This document shows positions 24,340 through 36,622 of a stretch of 64,000 nt of DNA, in pieces. The position numbers and the translations under genes are program-made. How positions within the stretch are numbered: the first letter of the stretch is position 1; each line of letters opens with the position of its first letter. The notes beneath the pieces are model-generated. The model was not told the origin of the DNA and did not search any database. It saw nothing but the letters and a program-made list of their open reading frames with translations. The DNA is from Tilletia caries (taxonomy: Eukaryota > Basidiomycota > Exobasidiomycetes > Tilletiales > Tilletiaceae): NCBI GenBank assembly GCA_032718865.1, contig JALUTQ010000027.1, forward strand, positions 558,001-622,000, given 5' to 3'.

Positions 24340-25399
24340 GATTGGATGGATGGGATCGTCTATGGATGGTGGTAAGGTGGCGTCGAGATCTTTGAGGAAA
24401 TCTGACTACCGTGTCGAACTGAGCGGACTGAGGATACGTGACGACGTGACAGGGGATGCGATGATGATGATAAAGAAAAGAAGAGGAGATGTATGCTGAT
24501 GGAGGAAGCGTCCGGGAGGGATTTCGTTTGATGAATTGAGCGTGATGGGGTCGTAAGCGGCGTGTATGTCTCAGCTACCTTCGGGAGCGTGATGGGGAGG
24601 TATACAATGATACTCTGCTGCTGCTGCTGGTAAGCGGGCGTGCAGAAGGGCAAGGTGCTGATGGTGGTGCTGCGACAGGAAGTCAGAGCTTCTTCTCGGG
24701 ATTCAAGGAGAGAGCAGACTGAGAAGAATGGAAGTGTCTGAGGGACAGAGAGACGCGCTCCGACGCGCTTTCCCATCCCAACTGACTGTCCTCTTATCGC
24801 CCACGCGCTCCTCGAGACACGACACCGCGCCGACGGCACCCAACTGAATTCTTGACTCGGCCTGCGCCTTTTGTCTCCCACGCATGCACCCCAACGGCAG
24901 CCAGCCAGCCAGCGGGCCCGCGTACGCGTCACTCGAGACAACGTTTGCTTGGACGGATAATCTCGCAGGCCTCTCTCCTTGCTTCTTCCCTCGAGATTCC
25001 GTGACGCGGCCTTCCAACTGACGTTCTTCCTGCTCTTTCCAGCTCTGTCTCATTTCATGTCTTTCCTTCCTGGCCTCTTTCCTCACTTTCGGTGCGCTCT
25101 GCTTCTCGGAACAAAGAATATGAGACGTTGGCCGATTCATCTCCTTCGCAAATCTTCCTTCTTGAGATCTTGAGATCTCTTCGGGCGAAGCCCGATCAAG
25201 GGCTGTTCTCGCTTCAAGCTTCACTCTTTTCGTGGGGGAGGCGTCAGGGACCGTCGCAATCCAAGATGACTGCATATATGAAGCTGCGCAGGCGTTCGAA
25301 TTAGGTTGTTCCGTGGCACTTGGCAGAGGCTGATCCAGAATGCGAAATGGGACAAGGCGGGATTGCGTGGCAGAAGATCACGCGACCTCCTAAGTCCCC
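24340..25399. promoter_or_regulatory. Intergenic: RRM-gene promoter and 3' flank of the PPR gene
   Basis: About 1.06 kb with a small CTG run near 24616-24632. The minus strand is pyrimidine-rich upstream of the RRM gene. I see no further gene here. Confidence 0.4.
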
Positions 25400-28315
25400 T
25401 CATGCAGTACGATGCTCGTTCACTTGTCCCTCCACGCTCGGGTCCGCAGGGTCATCTGGGCTTGATCCAGTCGTGGCCTTCGTCTTCTTCCACAGTTTCC
25501 GTGCCATTCGCGCCTCCGACCGCTTCCTTGCCCGTCGGACCTCCAACCACTCCCGTCGGCGTGCTTGCTCAAGTTCTTTCGCCTTCTGCTCGGACCGGTA
25601 TTCCGGCACCACTTGAGCGTGCCGCTTCACTTTGCGTTCCCGACGACGCTTGCCAACCGCCTTGACCAACGCGACGATTCCTCCAGCCCGGAGCGTAGCT
25701 GCGTTCAGATTCGTCTCCACGCCCACCACATCCGCCGAACGATCCTTCTCCGTCTTTGCCTCGGACCCAGTTGCCGTGCTTGTGGATCCGTAGACCAAGG
25801 GTAAGAGCTTTTCGAGCTCCTGGTCGACCAGTGCCTTTTGTCGTTCGATCGCCTCGACCACCTCTTTGAGAACGCGTCTCCTTCGCCGGACGTGTTGCTC
25901 TTCAGCAGTCAAAGGTTCCGACGTCGAGGATGCCGCTTCCGTGAGCTTGATATCCTTCCTCCGGATCTCGTCAAAGAGCGCACCCCAATGTTCGTTTGCA
26001 CGCGAAAGTACCTCCTGCTCCTGCCGCATTGCCTCCACGCTGTCAGCCATGATTTGCTTTAGCAACCGGAGGGGCGTCGCGTTCCTCCTCTGCATGAGCA
26101 TGTAGATCAAGGGTACGAAGCATGCGGCCGTCGGCGCCAACGGAGGAGGCTCGAATATTTGAATCGATTCTTTGTCGCTTTTTTGGGCTTCGAGAGCGCT
26201 TCTCATCCGATCGATAGACGCTTTGTACGCCTCGACTCCTTCTCTTGCATATGCCAGGGCCAGCAACGTATATTGGCCGAATTGACGTCGATCATCTTCT
26301 TCATGTAGTTCCGTTATCAGGCGGCGAAGCTCAGTTTCAGTCGGTTCCGCGCGCAGACTCCGTACCGACCAGTCTCCCCGTGGCAAGAGTGTTCTCGAGA
26401 GCTTGGCATATGACTGAGATACTGGGCGAGTTTTGGTGCATAGGTGTCGCAGCAGAGTTCGCAAGGTTGTTGTGGTCGGATGGATGGCATATCCAGTCGT
26501 TGCAGATGAGTGTGTTTCCACAGATGCAGCATCTGGCTTCGGTGAGACGGAAGCTGAATCCGAAGTCGTTGAATCTTGGCGGAAGTTTGAGGCTGACCAG
26601 TCGAATTTGAACAGTCTTGAGCCGCCTTCGCCGCTTCCTTCCGGAACCTGACTCGTTTCACTGCTGCCGAGTCCCAGCAGGCCCCCATCCTCTTCATCGT
26701 CAGCCATAGACTGCCATTTCCCCTTCCGAACCGACCCAGACTCTCCTTCCGCATCTGCATTTAAGTCACTCGGGAGTGGTCGAGCGAGTGACTCGTACGC
26801 GACAACCATGTCCCGCGCAGTTGCATGCTCCCCAAGCGCCATGAGCACGGTGTTGAGCGTGTGAATCGTCAACTGTGCGCCGCTACGTTGTGAGCCAGCG
26901 ACCTCCACCACATCCGGATGTCCCAGGCGCAGACCAAACTCTTGTCGAATCAGAACAGCCATGCCTTGAACGTCGCCGGCGAGCCGAAGAATGCGAAGCG
27001 CATAATCGACAAGTTGTGTCCGGTACCAAGACTGACCAGCCTGTTCGGTTCCCGAATGACGGAGCGGCGTCGTATCGAGGTTTTTAAGAATCGTCCGCAG
27101 GCGTATGACGGCCAAGTTGGTCGCATTGGCAACCGGAGACGCGTTTCCAGAAACTTGTTCCTCTCTTCGAGCTTTCTGCCGCGGAAGGTCTGAGTCCTCC
27201 GTCGGGTTGAGCTGCTCCCGTCGCTCCTCGTACTCGGCCCGCCTCACGAAGCTCGCCTTTTCCAGCGACTTCTCAATTCTCGCTTTTGTCACCGCATGAT
27301 CTTTACGCGCGGTATTCAGCTGATGCTGTAAGTGCGTGTACAGCCCGCGAACCACGATCGCATAGCTCTTGGTGTCCGGTCCCTGACCTGGCCGCTCGTT
27401 CGCAGCCTCCCGCATGTCGCACCACACTTTGGATAGCGGAACGACGTGTCCCAAGCCGGCCAACATTGAGAGCACAATGTTGTAGTCCGCCGTCGTCGGC
27501 GCGAAGCACGCCTCGGCCTCTTGTTCTGAGGCAGCGGCAGTGAGCCGTTGGCGCTGTACGACACTGGCCAGACGCATCTGATCGAGCACAAATGGCGCGC
27601 GGTCCACGAGCTCCTCAAATGATGGTGAGATCTTGATGGGGTGTAGGTGTTTCTTCCGCGAAGGCCGTTGCGCCGAGATGCGATATCCGACCACGGGAAC
27701 TTCTTCGGCAAGCGCGTCCTCCAAGCGCTCCTTAGCGCGCTCGTAGGCAACCTGGGACTGCTGCTTTGGTACGATGCGCAGAAGCACCGATCGGTGAACC
27801 TCAATTCCTATGTAGGGCAGAAGGTTGACGACTGTGGTTCCTGGGTCGGTTCCGTCGGTAGTGGGAGCTCTTTGGAGGGCCACATATGCTTCCCACGTCT
27901 TGCGAAACCGCGCGCCACTGGTATTGTCAGCAAGCGCATCCATAAGCGCCTCACGCAGCGCCACCTGGCTGCGCAGACTGAAAGGCTCGATCGTAGGAAC
28001 AGCCGGACCGTCGCCGCTGCTTCTCATGGAGTAGACAAAGGGCGAGGTGCTCTGAAAGAAGGAGGGCGGTATCGAACCCTTGGACTCTCTCTGCGCATCA
28101 GTAGCGGTCCCTGATGACGAAGACGGCATGGAGCTGGAGGCCTGATGCGAGAAAGACGAAGTCGAGGCGGCCGAAGTTGGCAGACCTGCCAGGCTGCCAA
28201 TGTCTTGCTCGAGCACCTTCTTCGCGGCCGCTCGCCAGGTGGGTGTTGTCGCAGCCGCAGCCAGACCGCCGAGCACCGCATGCGACTGCCGCACGAGCGC
28301 ACTCGCCTGCGCCAT
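25400..28315 (-). CDS. PPR-like protein, probably mitochondrial
   Basis: One uninterrupted exon gives 971 aa from the ATG at 28315; the frame stays open 64 codons further upstream but without another ATG. The N-terminus, MAQASALVRQSHAVLGGLAA and what follows, has Arg, Ser and Ala but no acidic residue for about 40 positions, which fits a mitochondrial presequence. Helical repeat segments resemble pentatricopeptide repeats: TTADYNIVLSMLAGLGHVVP with KVWCDMREAANERPGQGPDT then KSYAIVVRGLYTHL, and TIHTLNTVLMALGEHATARD. The C-terminus is very basic (KRRRERKVKRHAQV, RRARKRSEARMARK). Such proteins usually act in mitochondrial RNA metabolism or translation; the specific target is unknown. The lack of introns is unusual beside its neighbours. 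Confidence 0.7.
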   Translation of the reverse strand: MAQASALVRQSHAVLGGLAAAATTPTWRAAAKKVLEQDIGSLAGLPTSAASTSSFSHQASSSMPSSSSGTATDAQRESKGSIPPSFFQSTSPFVYSMRSSGDGPAVPTIEPFSLRSQVALREALMDALADNTSGARFRKTWEAYVALQRAPTTDGTDPGTTVVNLLPYIGIEVHRSVLLRIVPKQQSQVAYERAKERLEDALAEEVPVVGYRISAQRPSRKKHLHPIKISPSFEELVDRAPFVLDQMRLASVVQRQRLTAAASEQEAEACFAPTTADYNIVLSMLAGLGHVVPLSKVWCDMREAANERPGQGPDTKSYAIVVRGLYTHLQHQLNTARKDHAVTKARIEKSLEKASFVRRAEYEERREQLNPTEDSDLPRQKARREEQVSGNASPVANATNLAVIRLRTILKNLDTTPLRHSGTEQAGQSWYRTQLVDYALRILRLAGDVQGMAVLIRQEFGLRLGHPDVVEVAGSQRSGAQLTIHTLNTVLMALGEHATARDMVVAYESLARPLPSDLNADAEGESGSVRKGKWQSMADDEEDGGLLGLGSSETSQVPEGSGEGGSRLFKFDWSASNFRQDSTTSDSASVSPKPDAASVETHSSATTGYAIHPTTTTLRTLLRHLCTKTRPVSQSYAKLSRTLLPRGDWSVRSLRAEPTETELRRLITELHEEDDRRQFGQYTLLALAYAREGVEAYKASIDRMRSALEAQKSDKESIQIFEPPPLAPTAACFVPLIYMLMQRRNATPLRLLKQIMADSVEAMRQEQEVLSRANEHWGALFDEIRRKDIKLTEAASSTSEPLTAEEQHVRRRRRVLKEVVEAIERQKALVDQELEKLLPLVYGSTSTATGSEAKTEKDRSADVVGVETNLNAATLRAGGIVALVKAVGKRRRERKVKRHAQVVPEYRSEQKAKELEQARRREWLEVRRARKRSEARMARKLWKKTKATTGSSPDDPADPSVEGQVNEHRTA

Positions 28316-29472
28316 GACTTGTTCGTGTTGATGTCCTTGAGGAAATGCGCTTCGTGCTGCTTGCCTTGTGCAACCTTCTTTCGCCGAGATCTTCTTGATG
28401 GTGATCGTGATGCTGCTTGTGTTGAGTCGATGATCATCCCGACCTCCACCTTGGACCTCCAATTTCCCACGCTTCAACCTTCCACCAGCAACGTCCCCAC
28501 TGACCACTCTCCGTCGCTAGCTCCGACTACGTTTGCCAAGAGAAAAATCGAAGATCAGATTCTCGGACGTGGACGGCGCGAGAGACGACCGCGCGCGTCA
28601 GAACGTCGTTATGTACAAGAAAAGGGTGGGAGGGAAAGGGTGAAAGAAAAGGAAAGCTGAACGAACGCAGAGGGAAGGGAGAGGAAAGGGAGTGAGAGAA
28701 GCACGAGAGAGAGAGAAGGGAGACTGGAGAGGGGCCCGAAGGGCCTGCCTCTTGAGGAACGCGAACGAGATGGACCCGAGCGAAGAGTGATGGTCGAGGC
28801 GGGCCTGAGCACGATCGATAGAAGTCGCTGCAGGTCGATGAGGCCCGAAAGGAGAAACTTCGTCGTCGCCTGCCGCTCCGGAGACCTTGATCGTCGGCAC
28901 GCCTATGATCGCACACTCCCCAATAAGGTCGCACTTCGTTGAAGCATCTGAAAGTCTGAAGGCGCTCTCTGTGTCCATTCATCGCTCGGGATCGTCTAGA
29001 AGTATGTATATGTAAAGCACAGAAAGGGGGGAAAAGGAAACCGCGAAGCTGGGAGAGGAAGAGAAATAGAAGTATGGAAGCGTTACAACAACAAAGAGGG
29101 AACGAAAAAAGCGGAGGACCAGGACCAATAGGGGCGCGTTGCGTGAAGTTGGAGAAGAAGGGCATGTATGAAAGTCATGCGTGTGATCTTGTACAGTCGT
29201 TGTCCGGGTCGTTTATGAAACGGCGATGGGCGCCAGGGGCGTGTGAGAATGAAAAAAGGGAACTTTATCTGTAAGTGTGTAAGGTGGTAGCCGTGCCCGC
29301 TTGGAATGTTCGTTGAGAAGGAAGATGGGAAGTTCGGGAGCCGCTTGGATCGCGTAAAGGACACGAGGTCGCGGCCAGGCCGCCACCTCGGTTGGAGACT
29401 GAAGAAGAGGTTCTAGCGAACGTTTCCAAAAAGGGGGACCCGCCCTCGTCCTCCTCGACCCCTTCCACCACA
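28316..29472. promoter_or_regulatory. Intergenic: PPR-gene promoter and 3' flank of REG1-like A
   Basis: 28620-28740 is strongly purine-rich on the plus strand, giving a pyrimidine-rich leader for the minus-strand PPR gene. Nothing else is recognised. Confidence 0.4.
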
Positions 29473-32400
29473 TCACCGTCCACCACTGAAACTGGGCCTC
29501 CCACCCGCAGAGACCCCACCCCACAGTGCAGACACCAGATCTCGCGCCGTGTTCACAAACTCGACGGCACGGCCCACCAAACTGCCTTCCTCCTCGTACA
29601 CATGGTCCGGCGACAGAATCAGCCCGCCCTCGGTGATCCCAGCTCGTGCACCATCGCGAGGCACACTGAGCGGTCCGCGGGACTTGAAAGAGGAGGAGGA
29701 CGGGTTCGACGTTGACGCAGACGCGCCGGAAGCATGCGTACTGCTCGAACGTCGGTGTGCACCAGAGCGGCCCGAGGTACCGACAGCACCTCCTGTCGCG
29801 GCTGCACTCGACACCGAGCGTCGGTGTGATGGGATAGCACCACCAGCAGCAGCAGCCACAGCAGCAGCCGCAGGCGAAGAGGACGACGTCACCGGTGAAA
29901 CAGCCGAAACCGAACCCGACCGCCTCTTCCCCGCCCGCATCGTCGGAGTACTCCCAGGCGACGGCCCAACCATCCCAAGCGCAGGACTGATATGAGCCGA
30001 CGCAACCGATGAGCCCGATGCTCCTTTGACTCCCAAAACGCTGCTCGTCCCAACCGAGACACGAGCCGCATTCTCCGAAGTCGTCGACGTCGTCGGCGGT
30101 TCCGGTGCAACTGGCGTGCCCGGTGCTGGCGCTGGACTCGAGTTCGCCAACGAAATGGCGGCAGAACCCAGTCGAGGGTGAGCGAGTGTACTCGGACCAG
30201 CCGATGACCGCTGCGAGAACACAGTGGAGCCCGCCTCTTTGGTGGGCACGTTCTCACCACTGGAACCGCTCGCCGATCCACTGCGACCCCTGCCACCCGT
30301 ATTTCGAGCCGAACTTGAGGTACTGTCGCCAGCGACCTTGCCCTTGCTCCCCTCCGCCGCACCAACGTGAGGCGGATTACCTAGATACCGTCGGGGCATC
30401 ATGACCGGCGTGGTGTCCTCCGAGCCACCCTCCACGGCAAGATCCGGCTTCACCTTGACCGGAACAGCGGCGACGGTAGGAGCAGGGGCGGGAGCTGGAA
30501 TCAGCGGTACACTTTGAATGCTGTTCCGCCTCGAAGATTCGGCGCTAGATCCAGAACCCGAGCTGGCCGAACCGATCTGGATCGATATCCCACTGCTCCC
30601 CTTCGTGTAGAGTTGCTCATACGATGCAATCCGCGAGCGTCCGCGGGTGGCAGCAGGCGGGGCCTTGCTGCTCGCTCGAGAATCGCCCTGCCGTCGCCCA
30701 CCACTCCTCCGCGGGTTCGACCCCGAGCCACCGACGGGGCCTTCAAGGGGCGACGGGGAACTCATGCACGGTGAAAGGGATCCATCGTGCGTGTTCCGGA
30801 ATCGGTCCGAGGTTGACCCACTCGCCAAACTCTGCAAAGAGGACGAGCTCGAGCTGTGGCCCAACGCAGACCCACTCCGGCTCCGACTCCGAGAACCCAC
30901 ATCCCATCCGGTGGCAAGTCCAGATGCATGCGCCGCTTGTGCCGCATCCGATAAGCGATCAAACGAGCTCGAGCAGCTACCAGGACCGGATCGGCGATCC
31001 GTCGTTCGCCCTCTCCCCCTCCGGTCGCCACCGTCATCATAGTCGAGCGAGCAGAGCGAGGAGGACGAAGTACTGCTCGACAGACTCATTCCGATCGGCA
31101 CAGCAACCGTGTGACGGCCATCAGAGCCAGCCCGAGATCCATACCCATAGCTGCCTCCAGAGACCGAGGTGTTGCAGGAAAGGATGGGAATGGTCGCAGA
31201 TTGACCGGGAGTTCTCATCGTCGCCGAGCTCAAATCCGCATTGCTTCCATTCCCACTCCCGCTCCCACTTCCTTCGATTGTGCTCACCGCACTGCCATCA
31301 AAGCTCTGACTCGCCGAAGAATCGTACGAGCCCGTCAAGCTACCTGGTTGCGAGGCAGACGCAGCTGCATCAACGCCAGCAGGACTAGAAGACGAAGCTC
31401 CGGTAGGACCGGACCCGGCATTCGGGCCGTGAAGCATGTGATGCCTTGACGCACGAATGGGAAGAGGCCCACTTGGCCCGTCGGAAGCACGATGATGGTA
31501 GTGGTTGAAAATGCTCGCTCCAGAACTCGCCGCCGAAGCAGACGTAGCCGGATGTTGCGCATGCGAAAAGCTGCCCCTCGGTGTAGTACCACCGCCAGAG
31601 CGGTAAGGGGAAACACCAACGATGGTGACGTCGCTATCGCCTGGACCTGTGCCGTAACTCCCACTGCTCCGTCGGGAGCTCACATCCGCAGGTGAAGGTG
31701 ACCGATCCTCAGATTCTTCTGACGCCAGCAAGGGACGTGAACGTCCCCGGCTCGCAGAGCCTGTGGAAGCAGTTCCAGCGGATCCGGACCCGGACGAAGA
31801 CGAGTCCGTGCTCGTGTCGCGCGAATCGTCTTTGTCCGGCCCATCTTTGGAACTCCGTTGTTGTTGATCGAGAAAGCTGGGCTCCGGGAATGCTCGTGGT
31901 GTCGGACTCCCGCTCAACTCCGTTTCAGAAATTGTAACCATCCCCGCCGCATTCAAAACCGCTGCTTCACCAGCCCCGCTGCCATTGTCCTCTGGCTCCA
32001 GAATGTGCCCCACAGAGCCGCCCTGGAGTTCCTCGTCTGAGTCATCTTGGGTTCCTGGTAGGGTGAGCAGATACCCAGACGGGTCTACAACGGCCGGAGA
32101 AGGTGAAGGGTACGTTTCACTCGTCTTGAGTAGTGTAGGCGCCAGCTTAGCAATGGTGAGCAACTGTGGTTTGCCATTGGCCAGGCGCATCTTCAGTTTT
32201 CGACCCGTCTCGCTGAAGCTACCCTTGGCGGAAGTTGCCGATGAGGATCCCATGGTGAATGCATCGCTGTCGGAGTCGACGTCGTCGTCCTCCTCTCCTT
32301 CTTCCTCCTCTTCGTCTTCGTCCTCCTCCTCCTCGCTATCAGAGAACAAGAAGCGTTGCTCAGCCTCCAGTGCAAATCCAGGTCGATATGAGGACCGGTT

Positions 32401-33728
32401 GGTATCGTACGAATCCTGGTAAGCGCCATGGGCAAAAAGGCGAGGCCTGTTGGCTGTGAAGTCATCGTCAAAGCCAGCTTCGGACATGCCTGGGTGGAAG
32501 TGAGCATCGGGATCGTCGTCGTCGCTGTCTCCGACGAAGTAAGAGTATGCGGGAGGTTTATTAGGAGCGACAGCGGGTCGTATTGACTTTGGGCCAAGTT
32601 CGGCGGTATCATCCAAGGCGATGCACTGTTCCACACGATGGTTGAAGGAGATATGCCGATGGACACCGCCGCCGGGAAGGCCTCGTCGCTCGTATCGACC
32701 TGCGGACATGAAGTTGTAATTCGAGCCGAGACTTGACTCGGAGCGAAAAGACGATGGGCCAACATCCTCGCTCTCTGGAGTAGTGGACATAGCTTCGTTG
32801 ATAGCGTCTATCCGCTTGGCCTTCTGGATCGCTGCATCTGAACCTGAATGTCGCCTTCGCGCATCTCCAAGATTACTGTCGGGAGATATGCTCTTGGCGC
32901 CTGCGCCTCTTGCGGCAAGATTGGTGTCGGACTGGACAGAGAAGATGTTGCCCCGACGTGCAGATCGCACTTGGACGACGGGCGAAGTGCGTGCATGAGG
33001 TGCCGAACCTGAAGGGCTGACGTCCTTGCGGACTACTTTGGCTCCCAAGACGTCTGATATTGTCCTGTGCTTGAGAATAGATTTGGGAGCCGGAGGCATC
33101 CGCGACGACGATGTTTCAGCTGCTGTTGTTCTCGATCCTGCACCGGGCGCCGCTGTACAGCTGGATGGGAATGACATGTTTTTCTCCAATGCAGGAGAAG
33201 CCGCGTTGGATCGTGGTGTGCTCTTGCCCGAACTCCTCAGGTGAGAGTTGTCGGACTCGTCAAGCCCGAGTCTTTCAGCAAAGGTGGCCTCCCTGGGTGG
33301 GGGAACAGCCAAGACTTTTTCGTGCAAGGGTCCGTAGAGATATGTGACGTCTGAGTCCTTGAGCCTGTTTTTTTGTGGGGATGAATGTAGGATGATCAGC
33401 AGGTGTAGGGAACGTGAATGTGAGCCACCCTTTTGTATTCATCAGAGTCAGCTCACCAATTGAGAGTCTCTGGTGAGATGGTCTTGAGTTTGCCTCTCTG
33501 CTTTGCCCAGGTGCGCCATGAAGCGTTCTCGAGGCGGACTCCGTTTGTGATTTCGTTCTTGCTCTTGGTCATGGCCTTCCATGATGCCCATATTTGCTCG
33601 TCCTTGTCCCAGTGGTGGGACAAATAGTCGACGCAGATCGAGGGCAGGACCGAGTTGATCTGAGCGTCGTCTGGCAGAGGGGAGGTAGTGTCTGTGATGA
33701 TGGGGTAGGGAGACGGTGCGGACATCAT
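29473..33728 (-). CDS. REG1: REG1-like protein phosphatase 1 regulatory subunit, paralog A
   Basis: Two exons (33728-33457 and 33364-29473) give 1387 aa. Exon 1 plus the start of exon 2 encode the AreA/GATA-like (DUF1752) domain: SICVDYLSHHWDKDEQIW, WRTWAKQRGKLKTISPETLN, then WLKDSDVTYLYGPLHEK. A conserved PAPKSILKHRTISD follows. The PP1-docking segment is RHISFNHRVEQCIALD near residue 326, where RHISF fits the RVxF consensus. Next come an acidic run, KLAPTLLKTSETYPSPSPAV, and a very long Ser/Gly-rich tail ending in an apparent helix (VGRAVEFVNTARDLVSALWG). In yeast, Reg1 directs PP1 (Glc7) to Snf1 and so maintains glucose repression; the same role is inferred here. Its partner paralog lies 2.9 kb upstream in the same direction. 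Exon 1 is nucleotide-identical to that paralog. Confidence 0.88.
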
Positions 33729-36622
33729 CTTGGGCGAGAGTATTGGGCCCGGTGAGCTAGCTGTGGGAGAATGATCCTGGCTTGGTGCTCGATACGACCG
33801 TGGCTGGCTTGGATGCTATGCCGAAGTGCTGAATCGAGGTGTCGAGTGCTGATGAGAGACTGGGAGAGCGCGACCCAAAAATGAAGGGGATGGCTGGCGT
33901 GGAGGGGATGGGGGGAACAATCCGCCTACCAGGCTGTCATTATACTTAGTACGCGGGCGATCTGGTAGAATTCGCTTGGGTGCCTGGTGCTAAGGCTGTT
34001 GTTGAGTCGGACCCGTGCCGTGGTCGTGTGGTACGTGTGGGGGTATGTATGAGTTGTCAGATGAGGTGGTGGCAGACAAAGGAGAGTTGCCGTGCTGGAA
34101 TGAGATCCGTGTTTACGACGATGGCGAGGTGGATGTCGAAGTCGAGGTCCGAGGACGAGCGAGAGTGGGATGGCAGCAGCGAGCAGCGAGGAAGGCAAGG
34201 TCAGGCGCGCCAGTCGTCACTCGTCACGCGTATGTGTATATTGTGTGTTGTTGACGACGAATTGGGTGAGGCGTGAGGCGTTCACCGAAAGTGGGCTCCA
34301 ATGAGCAGCCGAGTATATGCACTGGATGACTATATGACATATGACGGAGGGGGCGAGACCTTGGACATAAGATAGAGCCAATAATAACACACAGCTCAAA
34401 ACAAGGAGAGCCTACCACTTTCATTCATTATTTGACTCACTCTCTTCCCCAATCAAGGCCCACACAAATCAGACTTCAGAGTGTCCCAGCGGCCTGCGTC
34501 CCAACTCCCAGCACCGCAGCGCCCAAGTGGGAGCTACACCAGCAAAATGAGTTAATGGACATGCCCGCAGAAGTCCAGGCTCCAGGTCCCTGCACCTGCC
34601 CAAGAATGAGGAAGAGATCCGCGTCGTGGGCCTTCGGGCGTGGGCACCACCTCTGCACGGCGTATCTTCCCACTAAAAGGCAATCTCCTCATTTCAGGAA
34701 GCTTACACCACATTGTAATGAGGACTACAAACCTGAGCTCAGACAGTTACAACTGATTTGTTGCTTTTGCCACGCGGCGCGTTAGAAACCTTACAAACCA
34801 CTCTTTGGGAGGCAGCTTCGTCTACACACACACCGTCGCCGGGCCGGCACGGTCACCTGGGCGGGGGGACTTCGCCCCCCCGGACCCCCCCAATGCCATA
34901 CATAGTCGTGACCTTTATGTAACCTACCTTTGCTCCTGTATTGGAAGCGACACATTTCTTCAACCCAGACGACTGATGTACTTCGTACATTTGGACTTTT
35001 GGGGGTCCGGGGGGGCGAAGTCCCCCCGCCCAGGTGATAGAAATGCATTGCTTCCGATTCGGGCCGTGGGATAGCCGGAGTGGGAAGAACATCGATCCTG
35101 TACACCCACAGCGATGTCACTACTTCGGCTTCCACGTTACCACCACCAACGAAACCCACGGCCACGAAATGACGGTCACCCACGAAACGCCATATATTTT
35201 GTTTGAATAGAATCTCTTTCACCGTTCTTCCCAGTCTGAGAGGCGCCCACCGGGCGCCGCGTACCACTAGTATTACATATATCAGGCCCTATGTCCTCGC
35301 AACTCGCGGGACGCGGCCTAAGCTTGCCCTCCAGCATCGCATTTCGTATTTCGCGATTCGGCCCAGACGGTCCAGCCTCGGCTGCTGCGCGGGGATTGAC
35401 ATGTTGACAGCCAACAACTGTTCCCGAATGAGAAAAGCCGCGGGCGCGGGGACGTCTGTTCGGACCGCGCGGCGCATTGTGCACACGACCACATCCCCAA
35501 CCCGCGACCCTCTTCGGTGTCTTTACTACTCTTTGTGTGCGTCCAGCTCGCGTTCTTGCGGCTTGTTCAGTGCCCTCGCCCACAAAATAGGTACGGTGAA
35601 GCACTCCGCCTTACGAGTTACGACTTACGACGGCGTTTGACCAACCCTGACTTGCCCAATTGTTGAAAGCAGCCACCAAGACCCTGTCCGTGCATATGCA
35701 GAGTCTCCAGACGTGCAGCACACAGCTCCAGTGTTGACCAGACCTCTCAGACTCTGCCTGAGGCCCAAATAGCAGCGGGAGCAATAAGTGAAGGTGAGCC
35801 AGCCGGCCTCACTCGCTCGTCCACTTCGGGAACGCCGAAAAAGGTCGGCAGCGACCCGAGGACATATTGAATGCTTCCACCACCTTGCATCAACGCATCA
35901 ACATCTATCTGTGTTGGACGAACAGTAGTCTGCTGCTGGCACCTACTTCACCTTCCTGAGTCCCGAACTGCAGACGGACGGGGACGAGCGTGAAATGATG
36001 CCCTGCTGGAGCGAGGTTCTGGATCAGGCATGCGCAGGCGACGTCGAGGGTTGGGGCCTTGGGGAGTCGAGCGCGCGTTCGCGTCGCGTCGCGTCGAATT
36101 CAGGACTCACAAATGACTGTGAGATGGTGTGCGCGCTCTCCCGTTCGCGCCCCAAAGCAGTCTTCCATCCTTCCGGCGGCAAGCATGTTGGGAATGAAGT
36201 GAGTGAAAGAGCAGAAAGAAAGTCCATAACCAATTTCATAGGTGAAGTGGGTAAGTCGAGAGCCTCGTTCATGGCGCTGCGCGTGAATAGAAGAATTGAG
36301 AGGGGGGGAAAGCGAGCCAGCAGCGAAGTGAAAATGTGGGAAACCAGGGGGGGAGAAGCGTGCTTGCGCGCGGATTATTACAGCAGAGGTGGGGCTCGAA
36401 TGGGTAAGGGAACGGAACACTTGTTTGAGCCATGTCGTTTATACTGGTACACATGATGTAGGTTTAAGAAAAGAAGAAGAGTCAGGCGAAGAGGAAAGGC
36501 CAGCCGTGCTGGGGCGAAAAGCAGCTTCGCCCAAGCTGGCCGAAGGTGTTCCGGTGAAGAGGAGAGGGAGGTAGCATGTATCCTGTCCTGGCTAGTGCCG
36601 ATAGTAGAGGGGACCCGAACCT
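33729..36622. promoter_or_regulatory. Intergenic between the REG1-like paralogs
   Basis: 2.9 kb. It contains the promoter of paralog A, the foldback element at 34854-35036 and the 3' flank of paralog B. Near 36060-36100 there is a short GCGTC-type run. Open frames show no domain. Confidence 0.4.
34854..35036. mobile_element. 183-bp foldback element with 36-bp perfect TIRs
   Basis: 34854-34889 and 35001-35036 are perfect inverted copies beginning CACCTGGGCGGGGGGACTT. Each arm also folds on itself through G-run and C-run complementarity around ACTTCG, so the element could form a hairpin at each end as well as one large stem. I see no target-site duplication and no coding capacity. It could be a MITE, or part of an older repeat. 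Confidence 0.7.
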
